A DNA stretch of 64,000 nucleotides from Avibacterium sp. 20-132 (GCF_023611925.1 NZ_CP091456.1:620001-684000), one strand, 5' to 3'; counted from the first letter of the stretch, positions 42,410 through 54,084 are shown. Numbers and translations are program-made. The notes: generated by a model not told the origin, from the letters alone.

Positions 42410-43942
42410 TTAATCAATCGCTGGCACGTAATTACCTGCAACGATGGCCTCTTTGATGTTATCAGCGGTTTCAAGCACCTGATCAAGTAAGGCTTGTACG
42501 TTTTCCAAGGTGGCGATGGGACTAAGCGTAGTCATTTTTAAGGCTTGTACGCCATTAACTTTGGTTACCCCAATATTGGCTTCGCCACGAGCGAATAATT
42601 CGTCGGCAATATTTTGATTGAGATTATCAATAAATTCCGTAGGGTAGTTCGCTGGATTTACGCGGAATAACACGGATGCGAATTGCGGTTCAACTAATAA
42701 TTCTAGCCCTTTTGTTGCCTTAATGTAGTCCGCCACTTCACGAGTAAGTTTCACGCCGTGGTCAATCATTGAGCCATAAAGTTCTTCCCCTAAGGCTTCT
42801 ACGGTAAACCATAATTTTAATGCATCAAAACGGCGTGTTGTTTGCAAGGATTTTGCTACCAAGTTAGGGACACCGTGTTCTTCATCGTATTCTGAATTCA
42901 GGTAGTCTGCTTTGTAATCAATGAAGCGGTAGTTTTGTGGCTCTTTAAGTAAGAATGCCCCACAAGAAATACTTTGGAAAAAGTGTTTGTGGAAATCAAG
43001 GGTAACGGAATCCGCCAATTCTAAGCCGTTTAGCCAATGACGATAGTCATTAGAAAGCAATAATGCACCGCCCCACGCCGCATCAACGTGTAGCCACGCT
43101 CCATACTGATCTGCAAGCTGACGAATGTCTTGCAATGGGTCAATCGCCCCTGCATCCGTTGTTCCAGCGGTTGCCACGATACAGGCAACTAATTGCCCTT
43201 CTGCGTTGAGCTTACTGAGGATATTGGCTAATGCCGTTGTATCCATTTGTGCATTTTCATTACAAGGTACACTGATTACAGATTGAAAGCCCATTCCCAT
43301 CATTGCCATATTTTTTTGCACAGAGAAGTGGGCATTTTCTGAACATAACACTTTTACACGTTGTAATGCTTCTGCGGGTAAGCCATCTTGCTGTACAGAC
43401 CATTCCTTCCCTTCAGCATTTTTCCAATGTTTAGCAATACAAGCATCGCGTGCTAATAACACGCCCATTAAATTCGATTGCGTGCCACCAGAAGTGAACA
43501 CACCGGCATCACCTGCGGCATACCCCACTTTTTCGCGTAACCATTCGATTAATTGCACTTCCATTAATGACCCTGCTGGGCTTTGATCCCAAGAGTCCAT
43601 AGATTGGTTAGTGGCATTAATAAACACTTCAGCGACTTGGCTAGCCACCATCGTCGGGCAATGTAAATGCGCCAAAGAATGTGGATGATGCACTTTTAGG
43701 CTTTTGTTTAAGAATAATTCAGTGAGGCGTGCTAAGGATTTTTCTAATCCGAAACCTTGTTGCGACGGCTGAAAAGCAATTTCTTCACGGAGCTGTTTAA
43801 TACTTCCCCCCGTGTACATTTTATTATTTTTGAGCCAATTTCCTACCGCACTTATTGCCGTTGCCATATTTTTTTCATAATCGGCGATAGATTGTGGATC
43901 ATTGCAAAGAAGGGATTGTTTGTGTTTTGCGAAATCGACCAT
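42410..43942 (-). CDS. ddc: L-2,4-diaminobutyrate decarboxylase
   Basis: A 510-residue group II PLP decarboxylase. The PLP lysine is in [10 protein letters not shown] near residue 310, and the [11 protein letters not shown] motif is near 274. It converts diaminobutyrate to 1,3-diaminopropane. It lies 78 bp after dat, as in H. influenzae. Diaminopropane is a polyamine that Pasteurellaceae make in place of putrescine-derived polyamines. Confidence 0.94.
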   Translation of the reverse strand: MVDFAKHKQSLLCNDPQSIADYEKNMATAISAVGNWLKNNKMYTGGSIKQLREEIAFQPSQQGFGLEKSLARLTELFLNKSLKVHHPHSLAHLHCPTMVASQVAEVFINATNQSMDSWDQSPAGSLMEVQLIEWLREKVGYAAGDAGVFTSGGTQSNLMGVLLARDACIAKHWKNAEGKEWSVQQDGLPAEALQRVKVLCSENAHFSVQKNMAMMGMGFQSVISVPCNENAQMDTTALANILSKLNAEGQLVACIVATAGTTDAGAIDPLQDIRQLADQYGAWLHVDAAWGGALLLSNDYRHWLNGLELADSVTLDFHKHFFQSISCGAFLLKEPQNYRFIDYKADYLNSEYDEEHGVPNLVAKSLQTTRRFDALKLWFTVEALGEELYGSMIDHGVKLTREVADYIKATKGLELLVEPQFASVLFRVNPANYPTEFIDNLNQNIADELFARGEANIGVTKVNGVQALKMTTLSPIATLENVQALLDQVLETADNIKEAIVAGNYVPAID

Positions 43943-44020
43943 TGAGAATTTCCTGAAAGATGGTTGAAATAAAAATAGCTAAATGGGACGTTGTGCTATC
44001 CCATTTAGCTAGATTAATAA

Positions 44021-45385
44021 TTAGCCACGCACGGCTTTTAAGGCATCTGCTACGGATTGAGCAAAGCGTTTGATTAATTCTTCACTTTCCGCTTGCGTGA
44101 TGATAAGTGGGCAAAGAATACGCACGACATTACCACCACGACCACCACGCTCTAGCAATAACTTATTGTTAAAGCAGGCTTTTTGAATTGCGGCAGCCAG
44201 TTCACCATCTGCTGGATATGCCCCAATGCGATCTTGCGCTTGACGTTCATCAACGATCTCAATCCCGATCATTAAACCACGTCCGCGCACGTTACCGATA
44301 CAAGGGAATTGTTGTGCTAATTTTTTCAATTCAGTTTGTAAGAAATCACCACGTTCTAAGGCATTTTGCGCTAAGTTTTGCTCACGCATAATTTTTAATG
44401 ACGCATACCCCGTCGCCATTGCCATTTGGTTACCGCGGAATGTGCCTGTATGTCCTGCTGGTTGCCACGCATCAAATTCTTTACGAATGGCAAGCACTGC
44501 CAATGGCAAACTGCCCCCTACGGCTTTTGACATTACCACGATATCAGGTTCAATACCGGCATATTCAAAGGCAAACATTTTTCCTGAACGGCAGAAACCC
44601 GCTTGCACTTCATCAAGGATTAACACAATACCGTGTTTTTTCGTTACTTCACGGATTTTTTGTAACCATTTCACAGGCGCCGTTACCACACCGCCTTCCC
44701 CTTGAATCGCTTCAAGGATCACTGCCGCAGGTTTTACCACACCGCTTTCTACATCTTCAATAAAGTTTTCAAAATAATAGGTTAGTGCTTCTACACCCGC
44801 TTCACCACCTAGACCCAATGGACAACGGTATTCGTGCGGATAAGGCATAAATTGCACGCCAGCCATTAAGTTTTGTACAGCGTTTTTCGCATTTAAGTTC
44901 CCTGTCATAGAAAGTGAACCGTGGGTCATTCCGTGGTAACCACCAGAAAATGCGATAACATTACCACGTCCAGTGTAGGTTTTGGCAAGTTTTACTGCTG
45001 CCTCTGTGCCATCTGCGCCAGAAGGGCCACAGAATTGCAGACGATACTGATCTTTCGGGAAGAAAGAAAGCAGTTCTTCAGTAAAAGCGTCTTTTAATGG
45101 CGTGGTTAAATCTAATGTGTGAAGCGGTAAACCGCTACTTAATACATCTTGAATCGCTTGGATCACCGCAGGGTGATTATGCCCAAGCGCTAATGTTCCT
45201 GCACCAGCTAAGCAATCAAGATATTCATTACCTTCAACATCCGTTACCCAACAACCTTGTGCTTTGGCAATGGCTAATGGCAATTTGCGTGGATAGCTAC
45301 GCACATTCGATTCCATTGCATTTTGGCGGTTGAGATAATATTCATTGGTTGCGTTGTTGATTGGATTTACAGGCGTGTTTGTCAT
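44021..45385 (-). CDS. dat: Diaminobutyrate-2-oxoglutarate aminotransferase
   Basis: A 454-residue class III aminotransferase. The PLP lysine is in [14 protein letters not shown] near residue 289, and the [12 protein letters not shown] motif precedes it. It makes L-2,4-diaminobutyrate from aspartate semialdehyde, feeding the decarboxylase encoded just downstream. A long structured leader lies upstream. Confidence 0.94.
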   Translation of the reverse strand: MTNTPVNPINNATNEYYLNRQNAMESNVRSYPRKLPLAIAKAQGCWVTDVEGNEYLDCLAGAGTLALGHNHPAVIQAIQDVLSSGLPLHTLDLTTPLKDAFTEELLSFFPKDQYRLQFCGPSGADGTEAAVKLAKTYTGRGNVIAFSGGYHGMTHGSLSMTGNLNAKNAVQNLMAGVQFMPYPHEYRCPLGLGGEAGVEALTYYFENFIEDVESGVVKPAAVILEAIQGEGGVVTAPVKWLQKIREVTKKHGIVLILDEVQAGFCRSGKMFAFEYAGIEPDIVVMSKAVGGSLPLAVLAIRKEFDAWQPAGHTGTFRGNQMAMATGYASLKIMREQNLAQNALERGDFLQTELKKLAQQFPCIGNVRGRGLMIGIEIVDERQAQDRIGAYPADGELAAAIQKACFNNKLLLERGGRGGNVVRILCPLIITQAESEELIKRFAQSVADALKAVRG

Positions 45386-45718
45386 GCTAATCTATACCTT
45401 CAATAAGAGGTTAAAAAAATAAGTCGGGTGCCTTGCGGGATAACGCGATTTCTGTTGTCCTCATTCTGCGTTATTTCGCCTTGCCTGAGAACAAAATAAA
45501 TACGCGTTATAAGCCTAAGCTTTCTTATTCTTAAAAATAAGATGCCATGGGGCATTTTGACTCGCTACTTATTAAAAAAAGCGTTTCAGCTTTTTTATTT
45601 TTCCTAATTGGAAAGTTGGAAGTTTGTAAAGCGGAAGCCTTACAAAAGACGGCATATAGTACCCTTTTTTGCTAGAAAGAAAAGTGATTTTTATTGATTT
45701 AGGCAAAATAATCAAAAA
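45386..45718 (-). promoter_or_regulatory. Structured leader region upstream of dat
   Basis: A 333-bp gap between dat and yhbP. On the plus strand it contains ATAACGCG at 45440-45447, with complementary GCGTTAT at 45478-45484 and CGCGTTAT at 45503-45510, so alternative pairings are possible. Further hairpins are CTTATT/AATAAG near 45522-45542, ATGCC/GGCAT near 45542-45555, and AAAAAAGC/GCTTTTTT at 45575-45596. The last has a T-run on either strand. It may be an attenuator or a leader RNA for dat; no known riboswitch class was matched. Confidence 0.4.
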
Positions 45719-46159
45719 TTACACCGCACTTGTTCTTTTCCAGTAAGTTTTCTGAGCAAAAACACATTTATTCGAGGTGTGTTTGATTTCATCAAGTTCA
45801 ATTTTCCATAAGTCAGTATTCATCAAACGGGCAAAGGGATAACGCGCGTAATAGCGCTTAAGAGCAGATTGGCGGGCATTTCCATCAAGCAATATGGCAC
45901 GACCTTTAAACTGCACGCCTTCAATCTCGCTCACTTGATCGGTTTGTGTGGCAATCGTACCAACGACCTGCTCACTTTGTTGCATTATTTGTGCGTGCTG
46001 CGTATTAAGAGAAGAAAAGAAAATCAGGCTGACATTCTCATTATCAAGCACATAAAAGCAGTTTGCTGCCCAAAAATCCTGTGTGTTATGAACAGCAAGG
46101 CTCATCACCGTTTGCTGTTGTAGAAATTGTGCAATCTTATGAGGAAGAGTTATCATCAT
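45719..46159 (-). CDS. yhbP: YhbP-family (UPF0306) pyridoxamine-oxidase-like protein
   Basis: A 146-residue protein of the PNPOx-like split-barrel flavin-binding fold. The sequence follows E. coli YhbP: FWAANCFYVLD near residue 30, VQFKGRAILLDG near 83 and WKIELDEIKHT near 119. Its biochemical function is not known. It follows hemY by a terminator and is probably transcribed alone. Confidence 0.85.
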   Translation of the reverse strand: MMITLPHKIAQFLQQQTVMSLAVHNTQDFWAANCFYVLDNENVSLIFFSSLNTQHAQIMQQSEQVVGTIATQTDQVSEIEGVQFKGRAILLDGNARQSALKRYYARYPFARLMNTDLWKIELDEIKHTSNKCVFAQKTYWKRTSAV

Positions 46160-46160
46160 A

Positions 46161-46188
46161 TAAAAGAATGCCCTGAAAACAGGGCATT
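46161..46188 (-). terminator. Terminator downstream of hemY
   Basis: A 9-bp stem (AATGCCCTG / CAGGGCATT) followed on the minus strand by CTTTTATATG; it ends the hemCDXY operon just upstream of yhbP. Confidence 0.85.
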
Positions 46189-46197
46189 ATGCTTAGC

Positions 46198-47490
46198 TTA
46201 AAGGTTTTTTGTTTCTGCCGTTTCAACAAGTGCGGTAGGATTTTCTGGCGTTTTTTCATCTTCTTCAGAGGCTAAGTTTTGCACCGACATCGCGGATTTC
46301 AAACTTTCTTGCTGAAGTTGTTTAGCCAGTTCATTTTCACCGTTTTGCTCAAAGGCATAGGTTGCCATTGTAATATCATTCGGCTGAAGCTGGGTTTTAT
46401 CTGCGATCACTTTCTTAAATGCTTCGCTTGCCTTAGCAAAATCGCCATTACGCACATATAAGTAACCTAAGGCACGGTTTGTGCAACAACAAGATTGCTC
46501 CTTACTTTGTTTTGCCCGTTTTTCCATAATTTTCAGCAATTTGCTGTTATCTACGGGTTGAACACGGGTAATTTGCGAGCAAAGTTGTTGTGCCAGTGGG
46601 TTGTTGTCATCCACTTTTTTCAAGGCTTCTAAGATCAATTTGTAGGCGGTTTCGTGATCATCACTATCAATCAAACGACGAATAAGTCCAATTTTGACAT
46701 ACAGATCATTTTGTCGTTTACGTGGTTGATCGTCCCACCATTTAAGCAAGCCATCGACGCCTTCTTCATTCATTTTTTCGTCAAGTAAGCCATCTTCTAC
46801 GCGATGTTGCAAGGTCGTAAATTCTTTATCTGAATAAATCCCTGAATTTTCCACTTGATCCAAAATTTTATCCAACGCTTCAAAGGCGTGCGATTTTAAG
46901 TAGATCTCAACTGCCAGTTTTAACACTTCTTTATTGCGGTGGGTCATTACTAACAAGCTATCAATGGCACTGCGTGCGGCAGGCAATTTATTTTGCTGTA
47001 ACAAAATTCGCGTACGCGCAATCTCAACAAGTAGGTTATCTGTACCAGCCAATTCGGTAGCTTTAATTAAGTAACGATTAGCGCCAAACTCATCGCCACG
47101 TTGCTGTGCTGCTTCTGCTGCTTTAATAAAGTTTAGGATTGGCTCATCAGAATGTTTGGCATTTTTACCAATTAATTTTTCAGCTTTAGAATATTGCCCT
47201 TCGTCCATTAACATTAACCCTTCAAGCGTTTGTTTTTGTGCTTTAAGGCGTTTACGACGAGAGAACCAGCCATAGGTGCTGTTACTTAAACGACAGAATT
47301 TTGTGATGATCCACTCAATACCATATACCACCGCCATTGCAATCACGAAGAAAATCACAAGGGTGGTGATTGACATTTCAATGCTGTATGTGCTGGTTTC
47401 AATTAACACATAGCCTTGTTTGCCCGATAGATAAGGGCCTGCGATTAAGCCGGCAAGTAACACCAGCATTAAAAATAGGGTTCTAAACAT
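46198..47490 (-). CDS. hemY: Heme-operon membrane protein HemY
   Basis: A 430-residue protein. Two membrane helices near the N-terminus (about residues 3-20 and 38-62) are followed by a TPR-rich cytoplasmic region (about 95-400). The name HemY is historic; it is not a protoporphyrinogen oxidase in this group. It lies 11 bp after hemX. It probably helps organise late heme or envelope assembly. Confidence 0.92.
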   Translation of the reverse strand: MFRTLFLMLVLLAGLIAGPYLSGKQGYVLIETSTYSIEMSITTLVIFFVIAMAVVYGIEWIITKFCRLSNSTYGWFSRRKRLKAQKQTLEGLMLMDEGQYSKAEKLIGKNAKHSDEPILNFIKAAEAAQQRGDEFGANRYLIKATELAGTDNLLVEIARTRILLQQNKLPAARSAIDSLLVMTHRNKEVLKLAVEIYLKSHAFEALDKILDQVENSGIYSDKEFTTLQHRVEDGLLDEKMNEEGVDGLLKWWDDQPRKRQNDLYVKIGLIRRLIDSDDHETAYKLILEALKKVDDNNPLAQQLCSQITRVQPVDNSKLLKIMEKRAKQSKEQSCCCTNRALGYLYVRNGDFAKASEAFKKVIADKTQLQPNDITMATYAFEQNGENELAKQLQQESLKSAMSVQNLASEEDEKTPENPTALVETAETKNL

Positions 47491-47501
47491 TGCTATTTCC
47501 T

Positions 47502-49034
47502 CTACTGTTGTTGTGCTTGGTTTTGCTCAGATTTGTCTGCATTTTCCACCGCACTTTGGTTTTCCACGGCAGTTTGGTTTTCACTCGGCTTTTCACTTCG
47601 ATTTTCATCGTTTTGCGTCGCATTGCTTTCTGCATTCACCGCTGAAGCCTGTTGTGCTGGCGCTGCATTTTCTGTTGTGTTGCTACCTTGTGCGCTTTCC
47701 CCTTTGGCATTTTGCGCATTTTCTTGCGCCACCTCTTTATCTACGGAAAGCTCAATTTTTTGCACCTCTTGCGAAGGCTTATTAAGCAACTTATCTAATA
47801 AATTTAAACTAGTTAACTGCGTTGGCACATCAACATAAATAGACTGTTCCGCTAACTCATCCACTTCTTTAAGAAAAGTTTGTACCACTTCAGTATTGGT
47901 ATCAAAATAACTTCTCACCCAAGAGGCGACGGTTTCTAAAGATTGTTTATATAAATCATTTTGCTGACGCGGTACCGCCATAATCGCTAACTGTAAACGC
48001 AAACGGATATTTTCACGCAGGTAAATATCTTGATTAGGTGCTAACAATGCTTTGTTATCCGCATTTTTTGGCGTAATGCGAATAAAATGATTTAAAAAAG
48101 AAGTGGCACTTTTTTCTGCATTTTCTTTCCAATCGTCCCAAGAGCCACTCAATTTATCATTATTTTCATTGGATTCATCAAAATTCACATTGAGTACACT
48201 CAGTTCATCAACATTATTCGCAAGCTGAGACAGGTGCTGCATAATGGCATTTTGATCAATGTTATTGACTGAAAGCAACTGTTTTAAATCGCTATTAATT
48301 GCGCTACGAACATTGATCACGCGTGGGTCAGAGACTTTACTTAAGGTTTCATCCGCTACTTTTAATAAAGAAATTGCGGTATCCACATCATTATCTAATA
48401 CTAATTTGCGTAATGCGTTGTTTAATAAGAAATCAGCTTCGGACAGCAACCAATCATTTGGCTGCGCCGCTTTTTTCGCATTACTTAATGTATTTACTTG
48501 ATTTTGTAAGGCGGAGATTTGCTGTTCCTTAATTTCTACCATTTTTTCTAATGCGATTAATTTTTCATTGGTAGATTGGCTTGTTTGTGCAAGCTGAGCG
48601 ATTTTGCTTTGATCTTGTTTTAATGCACTTAAATCAGCGTCAGTGAAAGTTTGGCTATGGGTTGAGAGTGGTTTTTGCGCTTCCAACGCCGTTAATCTTG
48701 CTTGTACACTGGTTAGATGTTGCTCTGCAAAATAATAACCAGCGCCCCCTAAACCCAATGCAACTAATAACGCTAAAATCGCCACACCTGTACCGCCTTT
48801 TTTAACAATCACGGTTTCTGGCTTAGCAGGTTCATTGTCCGTTGTAACTTTTTCTGGTGATGGTTGCATAGGTTCTTCCTTTGTCGGTTCAGGGGGGGCT
48901 TGCTCGTTTTTCACCACTTCATTTTCTTGTTCAGAATTTTCAATTTGAAGGGAATTTTCCACAGGTTCGACAGATTGTGCTGTGTTTTCCACAGCAAGGG
49001 TTTTATCTGTTTTTTTTGCGTGATGTTTAGCCAT
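47502..49034 (-). CDS. hemX: HemX, uroporphyrinogen-III C-methyltransferase-like membrane protein
   Basis: A 510-residue protein. An acidic, Pro-rich cytoplasmic N-terminus (residues 1 to about 78) precedes one membrane helix (about 84-105), then a long helical, partly coiled-coil periplasmic domain. The C-terminal tail is low-complexity (Ala, Gln, Asn, Ser). HemX is often annotated as a methyltransferase without the needed motif; none is seen here. It is third in hemCDXY. Confidence 0.9.
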   Translation of the reverse strand: MAKHHAKKTDKTLAVENTAQSVEPVENSLQIENSEQENEVVKNEQAPPEPTKEEPMQPSPEKVTTDNEPAKPETVIVKKGGTGVAILALLVALGLGGAGYYFAEQHLTSVQARLTALEAQKPLSTHSQTFTDADLSALKQDQSKIAQLAQTSQSTNEKLIALEKMVEIKEQQISALQNQVNTLSNAKKAAQPNDWLLSEADFLLNNALRKLVLDNDVDTAISLLKVADETLSKVSDPRVINVRSAINSDLKQLLSVNNIDQNAIMQHLSQLANNVDELSVLNVNFDESNENNDKLSGSWDDWKENAEKSATSFLNHFIRITPKNADNKALLAPNQDIYLRENIRLRLQLAIMAVPRQQNDLYKQSLETVASWVRSYFDTNTEVVQTFLKEVDELAEQSIYVDVPTQLTSLNLLDKLLNKPSQEVQKIELSVDKEVAQENAQNAKGESAQGSNTTENAAPAQQASAVNAESNATQNDENRSEKPSENQTAVENQSAVENADKSEQNQAQQQ

Positions 49035-49053
49035 AATTTATTCCTTATGATTA

Positions 49054-49806
49054 TTAAAACTCGTTAAATTGCAATAAAGTATCGCACAAGGTTGCATTAT
49101 CTGCTCGTGGTGAAAGACTCACCTTTTCCCAGCCCATTTCAAAGGCAACGCGTTGAATTCGTTCACTTACCGTTATTAAGTGGCAAGACTTTAGCCAATT
49201 ATGTTCATTTTTGGGGACAAAATCTAGCAATAAACGCAAAATTTCTTTGCTGGTCGCAATGATTGTCGTAATGCCAGCTCGCTTAAACATACTGATTTGT
49301 TCTAAAGGGTCATAAACTAAGGGCTGTCGCTGATAACATTCCAGAGTTTTAATTTTAGCCCCTCGCACGCTGGCTTGCTCTGCAAAAAAAGCTCGCCCAC
49401 CATTACCCCGTAAAATCAAAATGGTTTTATCTTGCACGTTTTTCATTGCTGATAAAGAAAGCAGACCTTCACTTGTTTCTTGCTGAAAAGGATAATGAAT
49501 ACACTGTTCTGTTTGACTACAAAATGCCTGTGCGGTTCGCTGTCCAACGGTAAAATACTGTAAATCTGCCCGCCATTGAAAGCCAGCTTGTTTAAGGCTT
49601 TCGGCGCTGTAAGTTACCGCATTTTGCGATACCACGAAAACATAATCCCCCGCATTGAGTTGATTGAGCTGAGAGGGCAAATCATTAAGCTCACGTCCGG
49701 CTTGAATAGAAAAGAGCGGAAAATGAATGGCCGCGATGCCTGCCTTTGCCAGCATTTCCACCAGTTGTTTGCCCTTTTCATCAGGGCGCGTAACCAACAC
49801 TGCCAT
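49054..49806 (-). CDS. hemD: Uroporphyrinogen-III synthase HemD
   Basis: A 250-residue two-domain HemD protein. MAVLVTRPDEKGKQLVEML and ILILRGNGGRAFFAE (near residue 129) are family landmarks. It cyclises hydroxymethylbilane into uroporphyrinogen III. It lies 32 bp after hemC and 19 bp before hemX. Confidence 0.93.
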   Translation of the reverse strand: MAVLVTRPDEKGKQLVEMLAKAGIAAIHFPLFSIQAGRELNDLPSQLNQLNAGDYVFVVSQNAVTYSAESLKQAGFQWRADLQYFTVGQRTAQAFCSQTEQCIHYPFQQETSEGLLSLSAMKNVQDKTILILRGNGGRAFFAEQASVRGAKIKTLECYQRQPLVYDPLEQISMFKRAGITTIIATSKEILRLLLDFVPKNEHNWLKSCHLITVSERIQRVAFEMGWEKVSLSPRADNATLCDTLLQFNEF

Positions 49807-49838
49807 TGGGTTTTCCTTATCGTTGTAAAGGTGAACAA

Positions 49839-50768
49839 TTACACACCAAGGGCTTGTAAAATGTTATCTGCCCCTTGTTTTAATAAGCTTTCTGCAACTT
49901 GAATACCTAATTCTTGCGCATTTTCCACCGCACTTTTACCTTCTGCACGAATAATTTCACTCCCATCTGTTTTCCCCACTAACGCTTTAAGATAAAGCTG
50001 ATTATCAGAAATCACCGCATACCCCCCGATTGGCACTTGACAACCACCTTGTAGGTGATTATTCATCGCACGCTCAGCTAACACACAGGCAGTGGTTTCT
50101 GGATCGGCAAGTGGCGCTAACAGGGTTTGCACTTCTACATCATCAACACGGCATTCAATGCCAACTGCTCCTTGCCCTGCTGCGGGTAAGGAAATTTCCG
50201 TATCAATGAAAGAGGCAATGCGCTCTGCCATTCCTAAACGAATTAATCCCGCTGAAGCAAGAATAATCGCATCATAATCACCATTGTCTAATTTACTTAA
50301 TCGCGTCCCCACATTTCCTCGTAAAGATTGAATGGTCAAATCAGGCCGTAACGCGTTAAGCTGACATTGACGGCGTAAACTTGATGTCCCCACCACAGCA
50401 CCCACAGGTAATTCCTCTAAAGTGCGGTAAGAATTTGACACAAAGGCATCACGGGGATCTTCACGTTGGCAAATAACACTTAGCCCTAAGCCTTGTGGGA
50501 ATTGCATTGGCACATCTTTCATTGAATGCACGGCAATATCGGCTTCGCCCTTTAATAGGGCATTTTCTAATTCTTTGACGAATAAGCCTTTTCCGCCAAT
50601 TTTCGCCAGTGGCGTATCTAAAATTACATCGCCTTTAGTTACCATTGGCACAAGCTCAACACAAAGTGCTGGATATAATTGCGTTAAACGATCTTTAATA
50701 TAATTCGCTTGCCATAATGCTAAAGGACTACGGCGGGTTGCGATTTTGATTAGTTTTTTTGTCATCAT
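49839..50768 (-). CDS. hemC: Porphobilinogen deaminase HemC
   Basis: A 309-residue enzyme. The dipyrromethane cofactor cysteine is Cys243 in [13 protein letters not shown]. The catalytic aspartate is Asp85 in HSMKDVP, and the conserved [10 protein letters not shown] is near residue 128. It polymerises four porphobilinogens into hydroxymethylbilane. Divergent from cyaA, the same arrangement as in E. coli. Confidence 0.96.
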   Translation of the reverse strand: MMTKKLIKIATRRSPLALWQANYIKDRLTQLYPALCVELVPMVTKGDVILDTPLAKIGGKGLFVKELENALLKGEADIAVHSMKDVPMQFPQGLGLSVICQREDPRDAFVSNSYRTLEELPVGAVVGTSSLRRQCQLNALRPDLTIQSLRGNVGTRLSKLDNGDYDAIILASAGLIRLGMAERIASFIDTEISLPAAGQGAVGIECRVDDVEVQTLLAPLADPETTACVLAERAMNNHLQGGCQVPIGGYAVISDNQLYLKALVGKTDGSEIIRAEGKSAVENAQELGIQVAESLLKQGADNILQALGV

Positions 50769-50948
50769 TATGCAAAAAATAAGCGTAGAAACATTAAGGC
50801 TTATCCTATCATTGTTGCCTCAAAATGTCAGTTTTCATTTAATTTTTTTGCTTTCCGATAAGGCAAATGATAGAGTAATACTTCAATTTCTTTGTATGAA
50901 ATTCGAGGAAATTGTTCATTTATCACTCCCTCTTTCCTAGGATATAAA

Positions 50949-53441
50949 TTGAATTACGATATTAATAGTGCGAAACAACAAGTGGAATATCTCGACAAAT
51001 TACGTTTTGAACGCGCAATTTCAGGCAGTTCAGCTCAATTTAGTCAAGTTTTTCAAACGATTACCTTGTTATTGCACCTCAATCATCACACGCTGCCGGG
51101 CTATATCAAAAATGCCCCAGCAGGGATTGTTGATTTTGTTTTATCGGATTATCAACAAGCCTATCTTTCCGCACATTTTGAGTTAAGTGAGCAAGAAATC
51201 GAAAATTCGCCATTTTCTCACCGCACTTTCTTCCCCGTGCTTGGCGTGTATGTAATGGGCAGCATCGCTTCAATTAGCCAAACATCGGCTTCAGACTTGG
51301 ATATTTGGGTTTGTCACCACCCGCAAATTAGCCCAGAAGATCGCCATTTATTAAGCCAAAAAATGGATGCCTTACAGCAATGGGCATTAACCTTAGGGGT
51401 GGAAATTAACTTATATTTAATGGATCAAAACCGCTTCCGCTGTTTTCGTTACGCGGATCCGTTAACGGCAGAAAATTGTGGTTCGGCACAATATATGCTA
51501 TTGCTAGATGAATTTTACCGCTCCGCCATTCGCCTTGCCGGGAAACCCTTATTATGGCTACATCTGCCCGTAGAAAATGAAAAAGACTATGAACAAGAAG
51601 TGGCACGTTTAATCAAAGAAAAACGTATTGATCCTAATGATTGGGTGGATTTTGGTGGCTTAGGGGCATTTTCTGCCAATGAATATTTTGGTGCGAGTTT
51701 GTGGCAACTCTACAAAGGGATTGATTCACCTTACAAATCCGTGTTAAAAATTTTGTTGCTAGAAACCTATTCTGCGGATTACCCAGACACTTACCTGATC
51801 GCCCAAGAATTTAAAGCACGCTTACTGAATGGCGATAAAAAACATCACTTTGATCCTTATCTTACAATGCTTGAGCGAGTAACCAATTATTTAATCGGAC
51901 TCAACGATTTACGTCGCTTAGAATTTGTTCGCCGTTGCTTTTATATTAAAGCCAATGAATACAGTCATAATGTTCCCAAACACAGTTGGCGTTTAGCCCA
52001 ATTACAGAACCTAGCCAAAACGTGGGGCTGGTCAAAAGAATTGGTACAAGAGCTAAATCAGCGCGCCTGTTGGAAAATAAAACGCGTAAAAGAAAGCCAT
52101 AATAACTTAATTAAATTCTTAATGTTTAGTTATCGGCATTTAGTACAATTTGCCCGCAAATATAAGGTAAATTCCAGCATAATGCCGCAAGATATTAGCA
52201 TTTTAACCCGTAAACTTTATACGGCATTTGAAGAATTACCGGGTAAAATCACTTTACTCAATGCAATGATTTCTTCTGATTTATCGGAAAAAAACATTAC
52301 CTTTATTGAAGTCAAAAACAACCGTCATTTCAAAGCAGGTTGGTACTTAGTAAACCAAACGCCTGATGTCCAAGGATTTGAACAACCACGCTACATAGAA
52401 TATAGCGAAAATCTCAATAAATTGGTTTCTTGGGCATATTTCAACCGTTTACTGACCCCAAAAACAGAATTACACATCTTTAGCCCAAATGTAACGCTTG
52501 CAAAATTAAGGCAATTCGTTACCGATTTACGTTTATCTCTGCCCACAGTGGTGGCCGCGGCAAGTAATGAGGAATTAAATCATAACTGCGAAATAAAAAG
52601 CTTAGTCGTTTCCATTAATCTCACCAAAGACCCAACGGCACATTTATCTGAGGCAAAAACCACCATCGTCGCCAATGATTTATTTAGTTTTGGGCCTGAT
52701 GAAGAAAGCCTAGTAGGAAGTATTGATTTAACTTATCGCAATTTATGGAATGAAATTCGTACCCTGCATTTTGAAGGGCCAAATGCCATTTTATTGGCAT
52801 TAAAAGTGCTTTCTAACAAAATTTATCGTGGTTCCACCTCACCACAAAGCGTAAATGTATTCTGTTATAGCAAATATTATCAAAAAACCTTACGAAATAT
52901 TGTTACCGCATTAATCAACAAATGTATCAATATTCAAGTAGGCGTCAGTGATGTGCCACAAAATAATTTATTGCGTGTTGCGGGGAAAAACTGGCAATTT
53001 TTCTTTGAAGAACGCGGCATTAGCTTGCAAGAAATCCACACCCCACCTTTGATTAGTAACGAGGATTTCAATGTAGAGGTACAAGAAGTCATCGACAATA
53101 AAGAGGAAAACCACAAGCACAAAACATACCCCTATGAAATTGACGCCTTTGCCAGCGAAGGTTTTTTACAATTTTTCTTTGAAAATAACTTGGATAAGAC
53201 ATTTAATGTCTATATTTTAGACGAAGCTAACCGAATTGAGATTTATCGTAACTGTGAAGGTGAAAAAGAACAGAAAATTCATGAGATAAATCATATTTAT
53301 CAATCGGCAGGCTTGGAGGGAAATAATAATCCGTATAAAATTGTGCAACGAAATTTTAACTATCCACAATTTTATCAATTATTACCAAGCGAAAGTGGCG
53401 TCAAGATTGTCCCATTTTATAGTCGTTTGGTGTCATCATAA
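50949..53441 (+). CDS. cyaA: Class I adenylate cyclase CyaA, probable UUG start
   Basis: About 830 residues from the TTG at 50949; the frame is open from an ATG at 50892, but homology to other CyaA proteins starts at this point (NYDINSAKQQVEYLDK) and CTAGGA lies just ahead. The nucleotidyltransferase core is YVMGSIASISQTSASDLDIWV near residues 101-121, with metal-binding Asp116 and Asp118. The C-terminal half is the regulatory domain. It makes cAMP for CRP, which probably acts at glpT. E. coli cyaA also uses UUG, which keeps expression low. Confidence 0.93.
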   Translation: MNYDINSAKQQVEYLDKLRFERAISGSSAQFSQVFQTITLLLHLNHHTLPGYIKNAPAGIVDFVLSDYQQAYLSAHFELSEQEIENSPFSHRTFFPVLGVYVMGSIASISQTSASDLDIWVCHHPQISPEDRHLLSQKMDALQQWALTLGVEINLYLMDQNRFRCFRYADPLTAENCGSAQYMLLLDEFYRSAIRLAGKPLLWLHLPVENEKDYEQEVARLIKEKRIDPNDWVDFGGLGAFSANEYFGASLWQLYKGIDSPYKSVLKILLLETYSADYPDTYLIAQEFKARLLNGDKKHHFDPYLTMLERVTNYLIGLNDLRRLEFVRRCFYIKANEYSHNVPKHSWRLAQLQNLAKTWGWSKELVQELNQRACWKIKRVKESHNNLIKFLMFSYRHLVQFARKYKVNSSIMPQDISILTRKLYTAFEELPGKITLLNAMISSDLSEKNITFIEVKNNRHFKAGWYLVNQTPDVQGFEQPRYIEYSENLNKLVSWAYFNRLLTPKTELHIFSPNVTLAKLRQFVTDLRLSLPTVVAAASNEELNHNCEIKSLVVSINLTKDPTAHLSEAKTTIVANDLFSFGPDEESLVGSIDLTYRNLWNEIRTLHFEGPNAILLALKVLSNKIYRGSTSPQSVNVFCYSKYYQKTLRNIVTALINKCINIQVGVSDVPQNNLLRVAGKNWQFFFEERGISLQEIHTPPLISNEDFNVEVQEVIDNKEENHKHKTYPYEIDAFASEGFLQFFFENNLDKTFNVYILDEANRIEIYRNCEGEKEQKIHEINHIYQSAGLEGNNNPYKIVQRNFNYPQFYQLLPSESGVKIVPFYSRLVSS

Positions 53442-53454
53442 CTAGGGGAAACTT

Positions 53455-54084
53455 ATGTTGGATACAATGAAAGTGTTGCTGATTGACGATCACCCACTGA
53501 TGCGTCGTGGCATAAAACAATTATTGGAATTAGATGAAACATTTGAAATCGTTGGTGATGCCGGCAGTGGTGCAGAAGGAATTAACCTTGCCTTACAAAC
53601 CTCACCAGATTTAATTGTGCTTGATTTGAATATGAAAGGGCTATCAGGGTTAGACACGCTCAAGGCATTACGTGAAGAAAATGTCGATGCTCGCATTGTT
53701 ATTCTTACCGTTTCCGATGCCAAAAATGATGTTTTCACGTTGATTGACGCGGGCGCAGACGGCTATTTATTAAAAGATACCGAACCCGATCTGTTACTTG
53801 GACAAATTAAACGTATTGCTCAAGGAGAAGTGATTTTAAGCGATTCAATTAAAGATTTACTACTAGAGCAACGCCCCGAACAAGATCCGATTTACACCCT
53901 TACGGACCGAGAAATGGATGTGCTACGCCTGATTGCAACGGGCTTATCCAATAAACAGATTGCCGCACAACTCTTTATTTCAGAAGAAACCGTAAAAGTG
54001 CATATCCGCAACTTATTACGTAAACTCAATGTTCACTCTCGTGTGGCAGCCACCGTGCTGTATTTTCAGCATAAAGGGGCATAA
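53455..54084 (+). CDS. narP: Nitrate/nitrite response regulator NarP
   Basis: A 209-residue NarL/FixJ-type regulator. Receiver domain with phospho-acceptor Asp57 (VLDLNM) and conserved Lys107; LuxR-type HTH from about residue 145 (LTDREMDVLRLIATGLSN). NarP as sole nitrate regulator is typical of Haemophilus, where its sensor is NarQ. It lies 13 bp after cyaA and may be cotranscribed with it. Confidence 0.92.
   Translation: MLDTMKVLLIDDHPLMRRGIKQLLELDETFEIVGDAGSGAEGINLALQTSPDLIVLDLNMKGLSGLDTLKALREENVDARIVILTVSDAKNDVFTLIDAGADGYLLKDTEPDLLLGQIKRIAQGEVILSDSIKDLLLEQRPEQDPIYTLTDREMDVLRLIATGLSNKQIAAQLFISEETVKVHIRNLLRKLNVHSRVAATVLYFQHKGA

Noticed and set aside
50892-50948. ATG start for cyaA giving a 19-residue N-terminal extension
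   Set aside because: No resemblance of the extension to CyaA proteins and no good ribosome-binding site; the TTG at 50949 fits better.
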